This document shows, one piece after another, positions 61,715-64,000 of a stretch of 64,000 bases of DNA. The position numbers and the translations under genes were made by a program. The first letter of the stretch is position 1. Every line of letters starts with the position of its first letter. The stretch is taken from contig NZ_RBCJ01000005.1 of the NCBI RefSeq assembly GCF_003626755.1, positions 310,001 through 374,000 on the forward strand, given 5' to 3'. The stretch is from Ulvibacterium marinum (lineage in GTDB: Bacteria; Bacteroidota; Bacteroidia; Flavobacteriales; Flavobacteriaceae). The notes under the pieces were generated by a model. That model had not been told where the DNA came from. It saw nothing but the letters and a program-made list of their open reading frames with translations, and did not search any database.

Positions 61715-62260
61715 TCAGAACTTGAATTTTCCTCCCAATGAATACAGGGCAGGAGTAGGAATAAGAGGTTCTCCAAAGCTTCCCATCTTGGAATCATTAA
61801 ATTGTATGTTAGCCCTTGCTTCCAAAAAAAAGTTTTCCTGTACTTCATAGCCAGCACCTGATATAACACCTATTCTGGGAGCCAAAGGGGCTCGCCCATC
61901 TTTTTTCGCTTCCCTTTCCAATTCCATTCCAGAAAGAAGGTATAACTTTTCCGTAAGATAATACCTTCCCAAAAGAGCGGTTCTAAACCTATTGGAAACA
62001 ATATATGTATCGTGAAAACCTTCCAACAGGACATCCAGTTCTTCGGATAAATCATAATTGATCAGAAAAGACGAGTGTTCCTCATTGCTGAAAAATAAGG
62101 GGTATGAAAACCCTTCTATGTTTAAATTGCCTTGCTTCATAAGACCTAAGGGGTCCGGCTTAGGTTCTTGACTATACATCACAACGAGCCCCATAAAAAA
62201 GAAAAGGATCTTGGGAACTTTTAAGTGTGAAAACACAGGCTTCGTTTTTGGTAATTGCAT
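61715..62260 (-). CDS. Predicted outer-membrane protein of unknown function
   Basis: The 181-residue product has a hydrophobic N-terminal segment after a basic start (about 12-31), then repeated amphipathic strands ending 'ALYSLGGKFKF', as in small beta-barrels. The signal peptide may end near YSQEPKP. No family is recognised. It converges with xerD, with 16 bases between the coding ends. Confidence 0.6.
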   Translation of the reverse strand: MQLPKTKPVFSHLKVPKILFFFMGLVVMYSQEPKPDPLGLMKQGNLNIEGFSYPLFFSNEEHSSFLINYDLSEELDVLLEGFHDTYIVSNRFRTALLGRYYLTEKLYLLSGMELEREAKKDGRAPLAPRIGVISGAGYEVQENFFLEARANIQFNDSKMGSFGEPLIPTPALYSLGGKFKF

Positions 62261-62492
62261 ATCTAAAAGTAGATGAAACGCTTTGGTATTCCTAAATATT
62301 TAAAATGAATTTAACGTACAGGTATTCGCCTTCATCTTAAAGGAAAAGCTTTGAATTTAAGCAGTATCGAGAGTATTAAGGAGTTCATTTGCAAAAAAAT
62401 AGGGAACGCAATCGTTATAGTTGATTTAAGATTTTTCCAGACCCAATTTTTCTTAAAGAAAACAATATATTAGGGTCCCGCAAAAAGTTTGT

Positions 62493-64000
62493 ATGGAAGA
62501 ACGATCAAAGCGAAAATGGTGGAAAGAAGGTATTGTCTACCAGATCTATCCTAGAAGTTTTCAAGATACAACCGGCAATGGTATAGGAGACTTAAGGGGT
62601 ATTATCCAGAGGCTGGATTACATTAAAAGCCTGGGAGTAGATATTGTTTGGTTGAACCCCATATACAAATCCCCAAATGACGATCATGGCTATGATATAA
62701 GCGATTACCGGGGCATAATGGAGGAATTCGGTACCATGGCGGATTTTGACGAGTTGCTCAAAGGAATGAAACAAAGAGGTCTAAAGTTGGTTATGGACCT
62801 TGTAGTGAATCATAGTAGTGACGAACACCCTTGGTTCATGGAATCCAGAAAATCCTGTGACAACCCCTATCGGGATTATTACCATTGGTGGCCAGAGGAA
62901 AAAGGAAAACCGCCCAAGCGTTGGAGCTTTTTTGACATTGAGGAGAATGCCTGGAAATATGACCCAAGTACCAAAGCGTATTACTTGCATTGTTTTTCAG
63001 AAAAACAGCCCGATCTAAATTGGGAAAACCCCAAAGTACGGCAGGAAATCTATGACCTCATGAAATTCTGGTTCGATAAAGGGGTCGATGGTTTTCGTAT
63101 GGATGTCATTTCATTTATTTCAAAGGATACGGACTTTCCAGAACTTCCCGAAGAATATGGAGGAGATTTTATCCCATACTATGCCAATGGGCCCAGACTC
63201 CATGAATATTTGCACGAGATGAACAAGGAGGTACTAAGCAATTATGATGTGATGACCGTTGGTGAGGGAACCGGCATATCCATTGATCGTGCATTGGATT
63301 TCGTTAATGAGGATCGAGAGGAACTTAATATGTTCTTTCATTTTGATTTGATGGATCTTGATCGAGAGCCAGGCCAAATGTTTACGATGCGAAAAGAAAA
63401 ATGGAAGCTTACCGATTTCAAGCGGATACATTCCAAGTGGGATTCCATTTTTGCCCTAAAAGGTTGGGGAAGCATCTATTTGAACAATCATGACTTTCCC
63501 CGGGCCGTAAGCCGTTGGGGAAATGATTCAAAAGCGCATTGGCACAATTCGGCCACTATGCTCCATACATTCGTGCTTACCATGAGGGGAACTCCATATT
63601 TTCTGTACGGCGAGGAAATAGGAATGACCAATATCAAGTTCGATGACATTGAGGACTACCGGGACATCAATACTTTGAACCGTTTTGAGACTTTTAAAAA
63701 TGAAGGAGGAAATATTGAAGCGTTTATCCAAAATGAAAAACACGCCAGTAGGGACAATGCCCGAACACCTATGCAATGGGATTTTTCAGAAAACGCCGGT
63801 TTTACCTGCTCAAAACCTTGGATAGGAATCAACAAGAATCATCAGGAAGGTATAAACGTCATGGTACAGGAGTCCGAAGAAGATTCCGTACTCAACTATT
63901 TTAGACGTATGATTGGTGTTCGTAAGTCCAATACTACTTTAATCTATGGAGACTATACCTTGCTAGCGCCACAAAATGAAGATATCTATGCATACACCCG
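62493..64000 (+). CDS. GH13 oligo-1,6-glucosidase-like alpha-glucosidase (cut by window edge)
   Basis: The frame opens at ATG 62493 and runs past the end of the window (502 codons present). WWKEGIVYQIYPRSFQDTTGNGIGDL and VMDLVVNHSSDEHPWF are the first GH13 regions. The nucleophile lies in GFRMDVISFIS (Asp near residue 201), the acid in TVGEGT (near 255), and the third Asp in LNNHD (near 332). Val directly after the nucleophile is the residue found in alpha-1,6-acting oligo-1,6-glucosidases, whereas alpha-1,4-acting enzymes have Ala or Thr there. TreS is less likely because the family motifs match GH13_31. No signal peptide, so cytoplasmic. Confidence 0.88.
   Translation, partial: MEERSKRKWWKEGIVYQIYPRSFQDTTGNGIGDLRGIIQRLDYIKSLGVDIVWLNPIYKSPNDDHGYDISDYRGIMEEFGTMADFDELLKGMKQRGLKLVMDLVVNHSSDEHPWFMESRKSCDNPYRDYYHWWPEEKGKPPKRWSFFDIEENAWKYDPSTKAYYLHCFSEKQPDLNWENPKVRQEIYDLMKFWFDKGVDGFRMDVISFISKDTDFPELPEEYGGDFIPYYANGPRLHEYLHEMNKEVLSNYDVMTVGEGTGISIDRALDFVNEDREELNMFFHFDLMDLDREPGQMFTMRKEKWKLTDFKRIHSKWDSIFALKGWGSIYLNNHDFPRAVSRWGNDSKAHWHNSATMLHTFVLTMRGTPYFLYGEEIGMTNIKFDDIEDYRDINTLNRFETFKNEGGNIEAFIQNEKHASRDNARTPMQWDFSENAGFTCSKPWIGINKNHQEGINVMVQESEEDSVLNYFRRMIGVRKSNTTLIYGDYTLLAPQNEDIYAYT

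Noticed and set aside
62405-62416. AACGCAATCGTT, resembling a LacI-family operator, 77 bases before the GH13 gene
   Set aside because: It is only a partial inverted repeat (AACG/CGTT) with a non-palindromic centre; no second copy or regulator gene was seen.

Overview
The window is chromosomal housekeeping DNA from a member of the Bacteroidota, almost certainly a marine-type Flavobacteriaceae (inference). The evidence is of four kinds. Several genes are preceded by the Bacteroidota -33/-7 promoter TTG-N19-21-TAnnTTTG, and Shine-Dalgarno sequences are largely absent. Lineage-typical proteins are present (DUF3822 next to RsmD, a DnaX without its zinc module, PorT-like barrels, head-GIN/DUF2807 proteins, an S1 protein of about 610 residues, Kdo 8-oxidase next to KdsB). 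Gene order is typical, for example gyrA divergent from clpC. Intergenic palindromes and a short dispersed repeat of flavobacterial type also occur. I see no tRNA or rRNA gene, insertion sequence, prophage or CRISPR array.

Layout. 1-5047: start of gyrA (minus), clpC, a small orphan gene, and nnr for NAD(P)HX repair. 5048-10031: thrA-thrB-thrC with a candidate leader peptide and attenuator-like region. 10134-12958: gcvT, glutaminase and a sugar-nucleotide reductase-like gene. 13055-15242: pterin dehydratase, a YebC-family regulator, an exported orphan protein and a PlsC-like acyltransferase. 15372-20013 (minus): a RecD-like helicase, DUF4126, kdsB, a HAD phosphatase and a KdnB-like Kdo 8-oxidase. 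20271-24556: a membrane-anchored pseudopilin-like protein, DUF3822, rsmD, the RNase P RNA (minus) and dnaX. 24545-28826: TMEM220-like, miaE, ppk1, a SixA-like phosphatase and pdxH. 28928-31651 (minus): the tight unit pyrR-pyrB-STAS-like-rnz. 31852-34655: an XRE regulator and an orphan MacB/FtsX permease. 35195-40934: rpsA, a LysM (Kbp-like) protein, cmk and lon. 41163-44831: an ECF sigma factor, a putative anti-sigma factor, one repeat protein with an Asp-Tyr ladder and two tandem DUF2807 paralogues. 44885-55122 (minus): an MFS transporter, an M48 lipoprotein, GH31, glgB, maltokinase and glgE. 55297-62260: a collagen-like lipoprotein, lipoprotein MsrB, lpdA, DUF3817, aroQ, outer-membrane barrels and xerD. 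62493 to the end: a truncated GH13 oligo-1,6-glucosidase-like gene.

How the genes work together. The clearest functional units are threonine biosynthesis (thrABC), the GlgE route of alpha-glucan synthesis (maltokinase, GlgE, GlgB) with nearby glucosidases, CMP-Kdo supply with a possible branch to 8-amino-Kdo, pyrimidine synthesis coupled to tRNA 3'-processing, and an ECF-controlled envelope operon. No unmistakably new system is visible. The least explained pieces are the pseudopilin-like/DUF3822 pair, the ECF operon of beta-ladder proteins, the thr leader, and the STAS-like protein placed between pyrB and rnz.
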